Positions 47,126 through 54,846 of a stretch of DNA of 64,000 nt are shown piece by piece; position 1 is the first letter of the stretch, and every line of letters begins with the position of its first letter. Position numbers and translations under genes: made by a program. The notes under the pieces were generated by a model. It was given only the letters and a program-made list of their open reading frames with translations, was not told the DNA's origin and searched no databases. This stretch comes from Sphingomonas sp. PR090111-T3T-6A. GTDB taxonomy: Bacteria; Pseudomonadota; Alphaproteobacteria; Sphingomonadales; Sphingomonadaceae. The stretch is from NCBI RefSeq assembly GCF_000383095.1, contig NZ_AORL01000016.1, positions 1 to 64,000 of the forward strand, in the 5' to 3' direction.

Positions 47126-47508
47126 GGCCGCAACTCCTTGAGGAGGGCCTCCAGTTCGGCGATGTCGTCGGGGGTGAGGCCGTCGCCCTCGGCAAGGTGC
47201 GCGACCAGCGGCGCCGCGCGGCCGCCGAAGAGGCGGTCCACCAGCCGGCGGGATTCGCCCGCCACATAGCGCTCGCGCGCCACCGCCGGGCGATAGAGAT
47301 AGCGGCGGCCGTCTTCCTCATGGGCCAGAACGCCCTTGGCGAGCAGCCGGCCGAGCATGGTCTTCACCGTCCGGTCGCTCCACTCGCGCGACGCATCGAT
47401 GCGTTCCGTGACTTCGGCGGCGGTGAGCGGTTCGTCCGCCGACCACAGCGCCTCCATCACGACAAGCTCCGCTTCGCTGATCCGTTCGGACACCGGGCAC
47501 GACTCCAT
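47122..47508 (-). CDS. BlaI/MecI/CopY-family repressor
   Basis: 128 residues. Winged-helix N-terminal domain (ISEAELVVMEALWSADEPL; SDRTVKTMLGRLLAKGVL) and a C-terminal dimerisation region. In this family the cognate M56 peptidase inactivates the repressor on signal. It starts only 2 nt from an operator half-site, with no ribosome-binding site, so the mRNA may be leaderless. Operators lie in its own promoter. Confidence 0.92.
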   Translation of the reverse strand: MESCPVSERISEAELVVMEALWSADEPLTAAEVTERIDASREWSDRTVKTMLGRLLAKGVLAHEEDGRRYLYRPAVARERYVAGESRRLVDRLFGGRAAPLVAHLAEGDGLTPDDIAELEALLKELRP

Positions 47509-47509
47509 C

Positions 47510-47525
47510 GATTACAGGTGTAGTC
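47510..47525. promoter_or_regulatory. BlaI-type operator, promoter-distal copy
   Basis: GATTACAGGTGTAGTC: two half-sites around 4 nt, near-dyad. It abuts the repressor start codon and overlaps the last base of the -10 box. Confidence 0.65.
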
Positions 47526-47552
47526 GTATATGACTACGAATGTAGTCGTCAA
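47525..47552 (-). promoter_or_regulatory. Promoter of the BlaI/M56 operon
   Basis: On the minus strand TTGACG (47552-47547), 16-nt spacer, TATACG (47530-47525). The expected transcription start is within about 10 nt of the ATG, consistent with a leaderless transcript. Confidence 0.65.
47532..47547. promoter_or_regulatory. BlaI-type operator inside the promoter spacer
   Basis: GACTACGAATGTAGTC, a perfect 6-bp dyad around 4 nt, matching the BlaI/MecI TAC-N-TGTA style. It fills the spacer between the -35 and -10 boxes, so repressor binding would block RNA polymerase. Confidence 0.7.
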
Positions 47553-47650
47553 GCCCGGCCGGGCAGGTGCCGTTCCATCTGGCGTTCGCCTCTCACCTGT
47601 TGCATAGGAGCGCGCGAAGGGCGTCCATGTCCTTCCAGCCGAGCGGCTGC

Positions 47651-47735
47651 GCGGGCGTGGTGAAATTGGTAGACGCGCCGGACTCAAAATCCGGTTCCGC
47701 AAGGAGTGTCGGTTCGAGCCCGACCGCCCGCACCA
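47651..47735 (+). tRNA. tRNA-Leu (anticodon CAA)
   Basis: 85 nt with encoded CCA. Acceptor GCGGGCG pairs with CGCCCGC, the anticodon loop is CTCAAAA, and there is a long variable arm typical of a class II tRNA. TTCGAGC T-loop is present. Confidence 0.95.
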
Positions 47736-47738
47736 TCG

Positions 47739-47766
47739 GCCGACCGGGAGTCGGCACCTTTCTTTA
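47739..47766 (+). terminator. Terminator after tRNA-Leu
   Basis: GCCGAC, CGGGA, GTCGGC, then ACCTTTCTTTATT, starting 3 nt after the tRNA. Confidence 0.65.
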
Positions 47767-48179
47767 TTCCTGTCGCCCTACGCCAATGGTCGAACGCGGT
47801 CCGTCCTGACGGTCGCAGTAAATGGTCTGTTAAGATCATGGGGCCACAATCCCCTGCCGAAAAGGGTGGCGGCTTTCGAAGAGCTGCCTCTGTCCGTTCG
47901 AACAAGCCGCCAAGTCGGCTTGTGTATCGGTTCGTTGCGTATGTGTCGTTTGCGGAACGGCGGCGGAATGGGATCATGGCGATGACATGACCGAACCGCG
48001 CGACGGGGCGTGTTCTGCTTGGCCCTGTCGTGCGGCGGAAGGGTTGCAATCTGCAACGCAGGGCTTAGGCGATCCCTGCCTTCGCGCGAACGAGTCGCGG
48101 GGTGCGGCGGCGGCGGCCCTCTCTGGGCCGATGGTCCTGATCGTTGCTGCGGATTTCAACGGAATCGAGGATCGGGACG
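47767..48179. other. Long non-coding gap
   Basis: About 410 nt before the CAP gene with no ORF I believe in. It is AT-richer than average. A hairpin ACAAGCC / GGCTTGT is at about 47912-47933. Nothing else recognised. Confidence 0.4.
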
Positions 48180-48695
48180 ATGCGCTCTGGCTTCGTGCTG
48201 GCGGTGTTGGCGGCTGTGCTCCCTTCGGCGCCGGCCTTTTCGATGGGAATGACGCTCGGCGAGCGGGCGACCGTGCTCGCCGCGCACAACAGCGAACGCG
48301 CCGCCGTCGGCGTGGGGCCGATCCTGTGGAGCCCGAAGCTCGCCGCCGATGCGGAGCGCTGGGCCGTGCACCTCGCGCGGATCAACACCATGATCCACTA
48401 TGGTTCGATGGGCGAGCCCGACAATGGGGAGGGGGAAAACCTCTTCATGGGCACCGCCCGCGCCTATCGGGTGGATCAGATGATCGGATACTGGTCCGAC
48501 GAAAAGCGTGTCTTCCGCCGCGTCCGCCGCTGGGATCAGAACGGCCGGACGTTCGAGGCTGTCGGCCACTACACCCAGATGGTCTGGCGCGACACGCGCG
48601 AGGTGGGCTGCGCGATCGCCAGCAACTCCCAATATGATTTCCTCGTCTGCCGCTATGCCCGGCCCGGCAACGTGCTGGGGAGTCGCCCCTTTTAA
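48180..48695 (+). CDS. Secreted CAP (SCP/PR-1) domain protein
   Basis: 171 residues from ATG 48180 with a signal peptide (VLAAVLPSAPAFS). CAP-domain signatures: AAHNSERAAVG (about residue 35), GENLF, and GHYTQMVWRDTREVGCA (about 130). Bacterial CAP proteins are secreted, of mostly unknown function. Two Cys (GCAIA, LVCRYA) may form a disulfide. Confidence 0.88.
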   Translation: MRSGFVLAVLAAVLPSAPAFSMGMTLGERATVLAAHNSERAAVGVGPILWSPKLAADAERWAVHLARINTMIHYGSMGEPDNGEGENLFMGTARAYRVDQMIGYWSDEKRVFRRVRRWDQNGRTFEAVGHYTQMVWRDTREVGCAIASNSQYDFLVCRYARPGNVLGSRPF

Positions 48696-48780
48696 GTCTC
48701 GCGCCGACATCGCGAAGCCCGGCCGGTCGTGCTAAGCGCGGACAGGCGGCCGGGCGGTCGATGGTGGAGCAAGGCTGGCG

Positions 48781-50061
48781 ATGATGGGGCAGTCCAAGGC
48801 GGACGGCGTGACGAACGACAATGGGGACGGGGACGAGCTGCCCGACCTCACGGCGTCCGCGCCTGAGCCGGAGCCCGCACCCTCCGCCGCCGAATCGAAG
48901 GCCACCGCCGCGGCGGCCGAGGGCGGCTATCATCGCGACCGTCTGCTCGCCTCGATCGCGCTCGCGATGGGGCTGGGCCTTGCGCTGGCGCTGCCCTTCG
49001 CGCTCCGGGCGGGGGCGGAGTTCTTCCTGCCCGTCACCGCCGCGCTGGTGATCGCGATCGCGCTGGTGCCGCTGCTCGAATGGCTGGAGCGGCGCGGCGT
49101 GCCGTCGGGGCTGGCAGCCTTCTTCTGCCTCGTCTTCTTCCTCGGCATCGCCAATGTCGCGATCGCGGCGATCGTGGTGCCGGCGAGCAATTGGGTGTCG
49201 CTGCTGCCCGAGCGGCTGGGCCGCATCCGCACCACGGTGCGCCCGCTGGTCGACGTCTATTCGAGCCTCAACCGCTCGATCAACGAGATGGCCAACACCA
49301 TCGCCCTCCACAAGGCGGCGCACGCGCGCACGGTGACGATCGAGACGCCCAACTCGCTGCTCTCCCTGCTGACCACCTCGGCGCCGTTCGCGATCATCCA
49401 GATCTTCTTCGCGATGCTGGTGATCTATTTCTTCCTCGCCGGCTGGACGCGGGCGCGCCGCCACACCATCACCAGCCGCGCCACCTTCGACAGCGCCATG
49501 ACGCTGGCGCGCGTGATCCAGGAGGTGGTGGACGCGACATCCCGCTACATCGCCACCATCACCACCATCAACGTGACGCTGGGGCTGATCGTGGCGGGCG
49601 CGGTCTATGTGCTGGGGCTGCCGACGCCGCTGATGTGGGGCGGGCTGGTCGCGCTGCTCAACTATGTCCCCTATCTCGGGCCGATCGCGGCGGCCGCGCT
49701 GCTCGGGCTGGGCGGGCTCATGACCTTCGCCGATCCCTGGGCCGCCGCCATGCCGCCGCTGATCTTCGTGGGGCTTCACCTGATCGAGGCGAATATCGTG
49801 ACCCCGATGATCGTGGGCCGGAAGCTCACCATCAGCCCGCTGCTGATCCTTGTCGCGCTCAGCTTCTGGGGCTGGGTGTGGGGCACGGTGGGCGCGGTGC
49901 TGGCGGTGCCGCTGCTCATCATCATCCACACCGTGCTCGATACGGCGGGCAGGCCGGATATCGCGGGTTTCCTGTTCGAGCGCGGCACGCTGGCGGGACG
50001 AGCGAAGAAAGATTGGGAAGGGCGCAACTCGCCCGTTGACAGGGTGGGGAGCGTCCCTTAG
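48781..50061 (+). CDS. AI-2E/PerM-family membrane transporter
   Basis: 426 residues. A hydrophilic, acidic N-terminus (about 1-50) precedes eight hydrophobic helices. The family segments LVALLNYVPYLGPI, VGLHLIEANIVTPMIVGRKLTI and WGTVGAVLAVPLLII are present. Family members export autoinducer-2, Na+ or other solutes; this substrate is unknown. Confidence 0.9.
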   Translation: MMGQSKADGVTNDNGDGDELPDLTASAPEPEPAPSAAESKATAAAAEGGYHRDRLLASIALAMGLGLALALPFALRAGAEFFLPVTAALVIAIALVPLLEWLERRGVPSGLAAFFCLVFFLGIANVAIAAIVVPASNWVSLLPERLGRIRTTVRPLVDVYSSLNRSINEMANTIALHKAAHARTVTIETPNSLLSLLTTSAPFAIIQIFFAMLVIYFFLAGWTRARRHTITSRATFDSAMTLARVIQEVVDATSRYIATITTINVTLGLIVAGAVYVLGLPTPLMWGGLVALLNYVPYLGPIAAAALLGLGGLMTFADPWAAAMPPLIFVGLHLIEANIVTPMIVGRKLTISPLLILVALSFWGWVWGTVGAVLAVPLLIIIHTVLDTAGRPDIAGFLFERGTLAGRAKKDWEGRNSPVDRVGSVP

Positions 50062-50095
50062 AGGCCCCTCCACCCCAGCGATGGGGTGCCAAAGC

Positions 50096-50172
50096 GCGGG
50101 TGTAGCTCAGTCGGTTAGAGCGCCGGCCTGTCACGCCGGAGGTCGCGGGTTCGAGCCCCGTCACTCGCGCCA
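50096..50172 (+). tRNA. tRNA-Asp (anticodon GTC), copy 1
   Basis: 77 nt with encoded CCA. Acceptor GCGGGTG pairs with CACTCGC, the anticodon loop is CTGTCAC. The sequence is identical to copy 2. Confidence 0.96.
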
Positions 50173-50288
50173 TTTGGAACTGGAGCCTGGGCGCCGCAAC
50201 CGCCTGGCAGGCTCCCGCCTCCCGGAACAGGTCCGGGTATCCCCGGTGCCTTGGAAGGTGTAACGTCCCAGCCGTGGGACGCTGATGC

Positions 50289-50365
50289 GCGGGTGTAGCT
50301 CAGTCGGTTAGAGCGCCGGCCTGTCACGCCGGAGGTCGCGGGTTCGAGCCCCGTCACTCGCGCCA
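50289..50365 (+). tRNA. tRNA-Asp (anticodon GTC), copy 2
   Basis: Identical to copy 1, 116 nt downstream. The spacer has a GTCCC ... GGGAC hairpin. Both are probably processed from one transcript. Confidence 0.96.
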
Positions 50366-50378
50366 TTCACGAGAACAG

Positions 50379-50407
50379 GCGGCCTCCGTCGGGAGCCGCC
50401 TTTTTTC
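50379..50407 (+). terminator. Rho-independent terminator of the tRNA-Asp pair
   Basis: GGCGGCCTCC, GTC, GGGAGCCGCC, then TTTTTTC, right after copy 2. Confidence 0.85.
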
Positions 50408-50431
50408 TTGTCCCGCGAAGAACTGAATCGT

Positions 50432-50998
50432 TCAGCCGAGCGAGCGCACCAGCCGCGTCGCGACTCCGATCCACGGCGGGTCGGCGATCACCTGCTGTCG
50501 TCCGCCGCCCGCCAGCGGCAGGACGTGGAGCCGATCCGGATCGCGGCCGATCAGTCGCCCGAACAGGAAGCGCCCGGCCGGGCGCGGCAGCAGCACGTCG
50601 CGGTTGAGCGCATGGCCGAAGGCATCCGGCGCCAGCCTGTCGAGCCAGAGGATGTCGCCCGCGCGATAGTCGCCCTGTCCGGCCTCGACGATCAGCGCCA
50701 GCGCGCCCGCTTCGGGGCGGGGCGGGGTCACCACCGAGGACTGGCGCGGCGCGACCGCCCCGCCTGCGCCGAGGATCGCGGCCACCGGCAGGTCCGCCAC
50801 GTCGGGCAGGCGCACCAGATCGGCCGCCTCGACGCCCAGCGCCTTGGCGATGCGGTTGAGCCAGCCGACCGACACGGTGCGCGTGCCCGTCTCGAGTCGG
50901 CCGATGGTCTGCGCGGTGGTGGGGGGCTCGCAGCGTTCGGCCACTTCGGCGAGGGTCATGCCCTTGGCGCGGCGCACATCGCGGATGCGAGTGATCAT
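50432..50998 (-). CDS. XRE-family repressor with LexA/S24-like C-terminal domain
   Basis: 188 residues. The N-terminal HTH_3 is residues 3-65 (IRDVRRAKGMTLAEVAERCEPP; GRLETGTRTVSVGWLNRIAKALGV). The C-terminal half resembles the S24 peptidase fold (QGDYRAGDILWLDRL), but the Ser/Lys catalytic pair is not apparent, so it is probably not self-cleaving. It is divergent from the DUF6456 gene across a 91-nt gap holding an operator-like dyad. Confidence 0.85.
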   Translation of the reverse strand: MITRIRDVRRAKGMTLAEVAERCEPPTTAQTIGRLETGTRTVSVGWLNRIAKALGVEAADLVRLPDVADLPVAAILGAGGAVAPRQSSVVTPPRPEAGALALIVEAGQGDYRAGDILWLDRLAPDAFGHALNRDVLLPRPAGRFLFGRLIGRDPDRLHVLPLAGGGRQQVIADPPWIGVATRLVRSLG

Positions 50999-51007
50999 TC
51001 TGCCTCC

Positions 51008-51024
51008 ATAACCGAACCGGTTAT
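51008..51024. promoter_or_regulatory. Operator-like dyad between XRE and DUF6456 genes
   Basis: ATAACC, GAACC, GGTTAT: 6-bp arms, 5-nt centre. It lies between the two divergent starts and probably binds the XRE protein. A TATGAT -10 for the XRE gene lies just upstream. Confidence 0.6.
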
Positions 51025-51089
51025 TCGCTTTCCTACATCATATCCTTTGTGGCATCCGATGCCAGCCGGAACGTAAGGAGAACAAATCC

Positions 51090-51782
51090 ATGATTCGTCC
51101 GCTGAGCGTGCAGGGCCAACGGGTAATCGAGGCGATCGGCGCGGGGAGGCGGCTCCAGCGGCGGCCGGGGGGATGGGCGGCGGGACCTCTGGTCGCGCCG
51201 GACAGCCTGGTCGCGGAACTGGAGCGCAGGCGGCTGGTCCGCCGCGCAGGCGAGAGGCTGGTGCTGGGCGATGCCGGCCTCGCCTGGTGCCGCCGGCAGG
51301 ACGGCGGCGCGAACCGCCTGCTCGCCGAACGTGCGCTGCCGCAGGATGGGGAGGCCAAGGGCGCGCGCCGGGCGCGGAGCGTCACCGTCAACCTCGCCGA
51401 GTCGCCGCTGGGCTGGCTGAAGGCGCGCGGGCTCGTCGACGATCGCCAGTTCGAGGCAGGGGAGAGGCTGCGCGGCGACTGGACCATGGCCCGGATGGCC
51501 CCGCGCGTGACGATGCGCTGGGACGCGGCGCCGCGATCCTCGACGGCGCGCGGCGCACCCGATGCGCTCGATCCGACCCTTGCCCAGATCGCCGCGAAAC
51601 GGCGGATGGAAGGGGCGCTCGACACCGTGGGGCCGGGTCTTCGCGATGTGCTCTGGCGGATCGTCTGCGCGGGCGAGGGAATGGAGACGGCGGAGCGCGC
51701 GCTGGGCTGGCCGGCGCGGGCCGGCCGCGTGGTGCTGACGCTGGCGCTGGATCGGCTGGCGGATTTCTACGGGATGGCCTGA
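51090..51782 (+). CDS. DUF6456 regulator (GafA/GafZ-like)
   Basis: 230 residues, AAGGAG before the ATG at 51090. The N-terminal part looks like a winged helix (LSVQGQRVIEAIG ... LERRRLVRR). The C-terminal DUF6456 domain is clear (ESPLGWLKARGLVDDRQFEAGERL, then LRDVLWRIVCAGEGMETAERALGWPARAGRVVLTLALDRLADFYG), whose last part resembles a sigma region 4 HTH. DUF6456-type proteins include known activators of gene transfer agents in Rhodobacter and Caulobacter. Control of the GTA-like cluster 7 kb away is plausible but not proven. Confidence 0.82.
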   Translation: MIRPLSVQGQRVIEAIGAGRRLQRRPGGWAAGPLVAPDSLVAELERRRLVRRAGERLVLGDAGLAWCRRQDGGANRLLAERALPQDGEAKGARRARSVTVNLAESPLGWLKARGLVDDRQFEAGERLRGDWTMARMAPRVTMRWDAAPRSSTARGAPDALDPTLAQIAAKRRMEGALDTVGPGLRDVLWRIVCAGEGMETAERALGWPARAGRVVLTLALDRLADFYGMA

Positions 51783-51816
51783 GCGCCAGCGCCAGTCGGG
51801 AGGGGCGAAGCTCGGT

Positions 51817-52731
51817 TCAGGGCGCGGAGGCGTTGCCCGGGTCGCGCAGGGCCCGGCCTACCTGGCTGGCGATCCGTCCGCGCTGCATCGGCCCCTTGTC
51901 CCTTGCGTCGGTCCGGTAAAGCGCCGTGAGATAGGCCTTGTCGAAGGTGGTGAGACCTGCGGGTGCATGATCGCCACGCGGGAAGAGCGAGAGGATGGAA
52001 TCGAGCCCCGCCGTCGATCCGCTCGGCCTGATCTGGGAGAGGGTGATAAAAGCGAGGTAATCCGCGAGCTGTTTGTAGCTGACCCCCTGGAGCCGGCGGC
52101 TGTCCACCACCACGGTCATGCGCGAAAGATAGGTGGAGATGTTGGCCTTGATGAGCGATCCGCCATCATAGCTCATATTGTAACCGCCGGAGAGCGTCGC
52201 GTCCGCATGTTCCTTGGTCGGCAGGGAGCCGACACTGAATGGCACCCCGTCCGAGCCCGTGAACCCGATGGCGCTGATCCAGCGGACGGTGTCGCTGGTC
52301 TTCTGGAAATGATCGAGGGCCGCCACTTCCCGGCCGGAAACCAGATCATGGCGGCGATGGCGCATTTCGGAGACCAGCCCCGATGGATCGTCAGAGGCGA
52401 TGATGACGATATTCGGCTGGCAGCCCGGTCCTTCGGCCTTCAGACGAACGCTATGGGCGATCTGGCCGATTTCGTTGGCGATATATTGCCCGTTTTCCTT
52501 GGGAAAGCCGGCAACGGAGATGCAGACCGATTGGTCCCATCGGGCATATTGCCAGTCCACCCCGCCGATCGTCTCATGCTTGCCGAGCGACCCGACGAGC
52601 TTTCGGATCTGGGGCCGTGTCAGTTCATGACCTTGAACGATGATTTCGTTCCGGCCCGCAATGTCGGGGGCATTTGTTGCGGGCGCCACGGGGGCGGAGA
52701 CCAATACCAAGGCCGTCAACAGCTTCGACAT
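51817..52731 (-). CDS. Exported protein of unknown function
   Basis: 304 residues from ATG 52731. A short signal-peptide-like N-terminus (LLTALVLVSAPVAPA) then a soluble domain with two cysteines (SVCISVAGFP, GPGCQPNIVI). No catalytic motif recognised. The C-terminus (LADYLAFITLSQIRP, LTTFDKAYLTALYRTDA) is helical. Probably periplasmic. Codon use is ordinary. Confidence 0.68.
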   Translation of the reverse strand: MSKLLTALVLVSAPVAPATNAPDIAGRNEIIVQGHELTRPQIRKLVGSLGKHETIGGVDWQYARWDQSVCISVAGFPKENGQYIANEIGQIAHSVRLKAEGPGCQPNIVIIASDDPSGLVSEMRHRRHDLVSGREVAALDHFQKTSDTVRWISAIGFTGSDGVPFSVGSLPTKEHADATLSGGYNMSYDGGSLIKANISTYLSRMTVVVDSRRLQGVSYKQLADYLAFITLSQIRPSGSTAGLDSILSLFPRGDHAPAGLTTFDKAYLTALYRTDARDKGPMQRGRIASQVGRALRDPGNASAP

Positions 52732-52894
52732 GAGCCCTACTCCGGCAGACGATGCTATCGCTTGTGTAACAAAGGGTGGGGGTTCCGTCTCCCCCTTGCC
52801 ACAATTATGGGGTAGATCGGGGAACGGACGGCTAACCGCCGGCCTGCGAGGTGCAGAGCATCCGCCAACAACAAAAGAGAAGGAGACCTTCCGC

Positions 52895-54349
52895 TTGACC
52901 ACCACGATCCAGGACATTCCCGCGATCCTCGACGAGCTGATCGAACGCCATGAGCGTTCCGTCACCAATCTGCGTCGCGCCATCGCCGCCTATCTGTCCG
53001 ACCGGACGCTGCCCGACAGCGAGGCACGCGGCCGCGGCATGTTCGCTTATCCGGAGCTGCGCGTCGATTACGAGGCGGAGGGGCATCCCCGCATCACCCG
53101 CGCCTTCGGCCGCCTGAACCAGTCGGGCAGCTATGCGACCAGCATCACGCGCCCGCGCATGTTCCGCCGCTATCTGGAGGATCAGCTCACCCTGCTGGTG
53201 CGCGACTATAAGGTGCGCGTCTCGGTGGGCCTGTCGGACCAGGAGATTCCCTATCCTTATGTGCTGGACGGCTCGGACGAGCTGTCGCTCGACGGCGCGG
53301 TGCCGCAGGAGCTGGCGCGCTGGTTCCCGAGCGTGCGCCTGTCCGATATCGGCGACGAGATCGCCGACGGCCAGTTCGCGCTCGCCAACGATCCGACCCG
53401 GCCGCTTTCACTGTTCGAGGGGCCGCGCGTCGATTTCTCGCTGGCCCGCCTCAAGCATTACAGCGGCACGCCGGCCGAGGATTTCCGGCCGTACATCCTG
53501 TTCACCAACTATATCCGCTATGTGGACGAGTTCGTCGCCTGGGCGCTTTCCGAGCTGAAGAAGCCCGACAGCCCCTATGAGGCGCTCTCGGTCGCCGGCC
53601 ATGTGCTGGTGACGCGCGACACGCCCAACCCGGAGCGGGCCATCGCCGAGGGGCCGTGGCGCAAGGTGCAGATGCCGGCCTACCACCTGATCGGCCCGAA
53701 CGGCCGCGGCGTGACGCTGGTCAACATCGGCGTCGGCCCGTCGAACGCCAAGACGATCTGCGACCATCTGGCCGTGCTCCGCCCCGAGGCGTGGCTGATG
53801 ATCGGCCATTGCGGCGGGCTTCGCCCCTCGCAGACGATCGGTGACTATGTGCTGGCCCACGCCTATCTGCGCGACGATCATGTGCTCGATGACGTGCTGC
53901 CGGTGGAGATCCCGATCCCGCCGATCGCCGAGGTGCAGCAGGCCCTCTTCGCGGCGGCCGAGGTCGTCTCGGGGGAGAGCGGCGACGAGCTGAAGCGGCG
54001 GCTGCGCACCGGCACGGTGGTGACCACCGACGATCGCAACTGGGAGCTGCGCTACACGCTCTCCGCGCTGCGCTTCAACCAGAGCCGCGCGGTGGCGATC
54101 GACATGGAGTCGGCCACCATCGCCGCGCAGGGCTATCGCTTCCGCGTGCCCTACGGGACACTGCTCTGCGTGTCGGACAAGCCGATCCACGGCGAGATCA
54201 AGCTGCCGGGGCAGGCCAACCGCTTCTACGAGCGGGCGATCTCGCAGCATCTGCGGATCGGGCTGGAGACGATCGACATCCTGCGGGCGGAGGGAGCGAA
54301 GCTCCACTCGCGCAAGCTGCGCAGCTTCGACGAGCCGCCCTTCCGGTAA
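52895..54349 (+). CDS. amn: AMP nucleosidase
   Basis: 484 residues hydrolysing AMP to adenine and ribose-5-phosphate. The TTG at 52895 is chosen because AAGGAG lies about 9 nt upstream and no ATG precedes the conserved region. N-terminal AMNp_N domain (RAIAAYLSDRTLPD) and C-terminal nucleosidase/phosphorylase fold (LIGPNGRGVTLVNIGVGPSNAKT, MIGHCGG, AIDMESATIAAQGYRFRVP) are visible. Complete. Confidence 0.93.
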   Translation: MTTTIQDIPAILDELIERHERSVTNLRRAIAAYLSDRTLPDSEARGRGMFAYPELRVDYEAEGHPRITRAFGRLNQSGSYATSITRPRMFRRYLEDQLTLLVRDYKVRVSVGLSDQEIPYPYVLDGSDELSLDGAVPQELARWFPSVRLSDIGDEIADGQFALANDPTRPLSLFEGPRVDFSLARLKHYSGTPAEDFRPYILFTNYIRYVDEFVAWALSELKKPDSPYEALSVAGHVLVTRDTPNPERAIAEGPWRKVQMPAYHLIGPNGRGVTLVNIGVGPSNAKTICDHLAVLRPEAWLMIGHCGGLRPSQTIGDYVLAHAYLRDDHVLDDVLPVEIPIPPIAEVQQALFAAAEVVSGESGDELKRRLRTGTVVTTDDRNWELRYTLSALRFNQSRAVAIDMESATIAAQGYRFRVPYGTLLCVSDKPIHGEIKLPGQANRFYERAISQHLRIGLETIDILRAEGAKLHSRKLRSFDEPPFR

Positions 54350-54356
54350 GAACCTG

Positions 54357-54469
54357 ATCCTCCCCGAGCATGCTCGGGGAGGGGGACCATGCGAAGCATG
54401 GTGGAGGGGAATGGCGTTGCGCTTTGCCCCTCCACCGCCTGACGGCGGTCCCAGCAGGCTGGGGAGGAT
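54357..54469. repeat. Multi-hairpin intergenic repeat
   Basis: Nested inverted repeats: outer ATCCTCCCC ... GGGGAGGAT, a CTCCCCGAGC / GCTCGGGGAG hairpin, CCATGC / GCATGG, and inner GTGGAGGGG ... CCCCTCCAC. This is a type common in sphingomonad genomes. Non-coding. Confidence 0.75.
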
Positions 54470-54480
54470 AAGGACTATCC

Positions 54481-54512
54481 ATAACCGTATTGTTATGTAA
54501 CAAGTCGGTTAT
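54481..54512. promoter_or_regulatory. Nested operator dyad over the ArsR-type start
   Basis: Outer arms ATAACCG / CGGTTAT and inner arms TTGTTA / TAACAA form a 32-bp nested dyad. It covers the start codon of the ArsR-family gene, so it is a likely autoregulatory site. Confidence 0.6.
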
Positions 54513-54846
54513 GGAAGATGGTCTGAGTCGACAGCTCACCGCGATCGCCGATCCCACGCGCCGCGCGATCCTTGCGCGGCTAGCGCTGGGGGAGGCGAGC
54601 GTCGCCGAGCTTCAGAAACCCTTCGGCATCAGCCAGCCCGCCATCTCGCGGCACTTGAAGGTGCTGGAGGCGGCGGGGCTGATCGAGACGGGCCAGTCCG
54701 CCCAGTCGCGCCCGCGCCGGCTCAAGCCCGGCGCGCTGCGCGAGGCGGCCGACTGGATCGACCAGTTCCGCAATCTCTGGACCGACAGCTTCGACCGGCT
54801 CGATGCCTTTCTGCGGTCCGAGGGGACGACACCGGGAGAGGAGTGA
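54511..54846 (+). CDS. ArsR-family winged-helix regulator
   Basis: 111 residues from ATG 54511. ArsR-type winged helix: LTAIADPTRRAILARLALGEASVAELQKPFGISQPAISRHLKVLEAAGLIE. The operator overlaps the start, so a leaderless transcript is possible. The stop overlaps the GTG of the next ORF (GTGA), and the pair is an operon of the ArsR/SRPBCC type. Confidence 0.88.
   Translation: MEDGLSRQLTAIADPTRRAILARLALGEASVAELQKPFGISQPAISRHLKVLEAAGLIETGQSAQSRPRRLKPGALREAADWIDQFRNLWTDSFDRLDAFLRSEGTTPGEE

Noticed and set aside
47706-47990. 94-codon frame after tRNA-Leu
   Set aside because: It begins inside the tRNA gene, has no ribosome-binding site and no recognisable motif.
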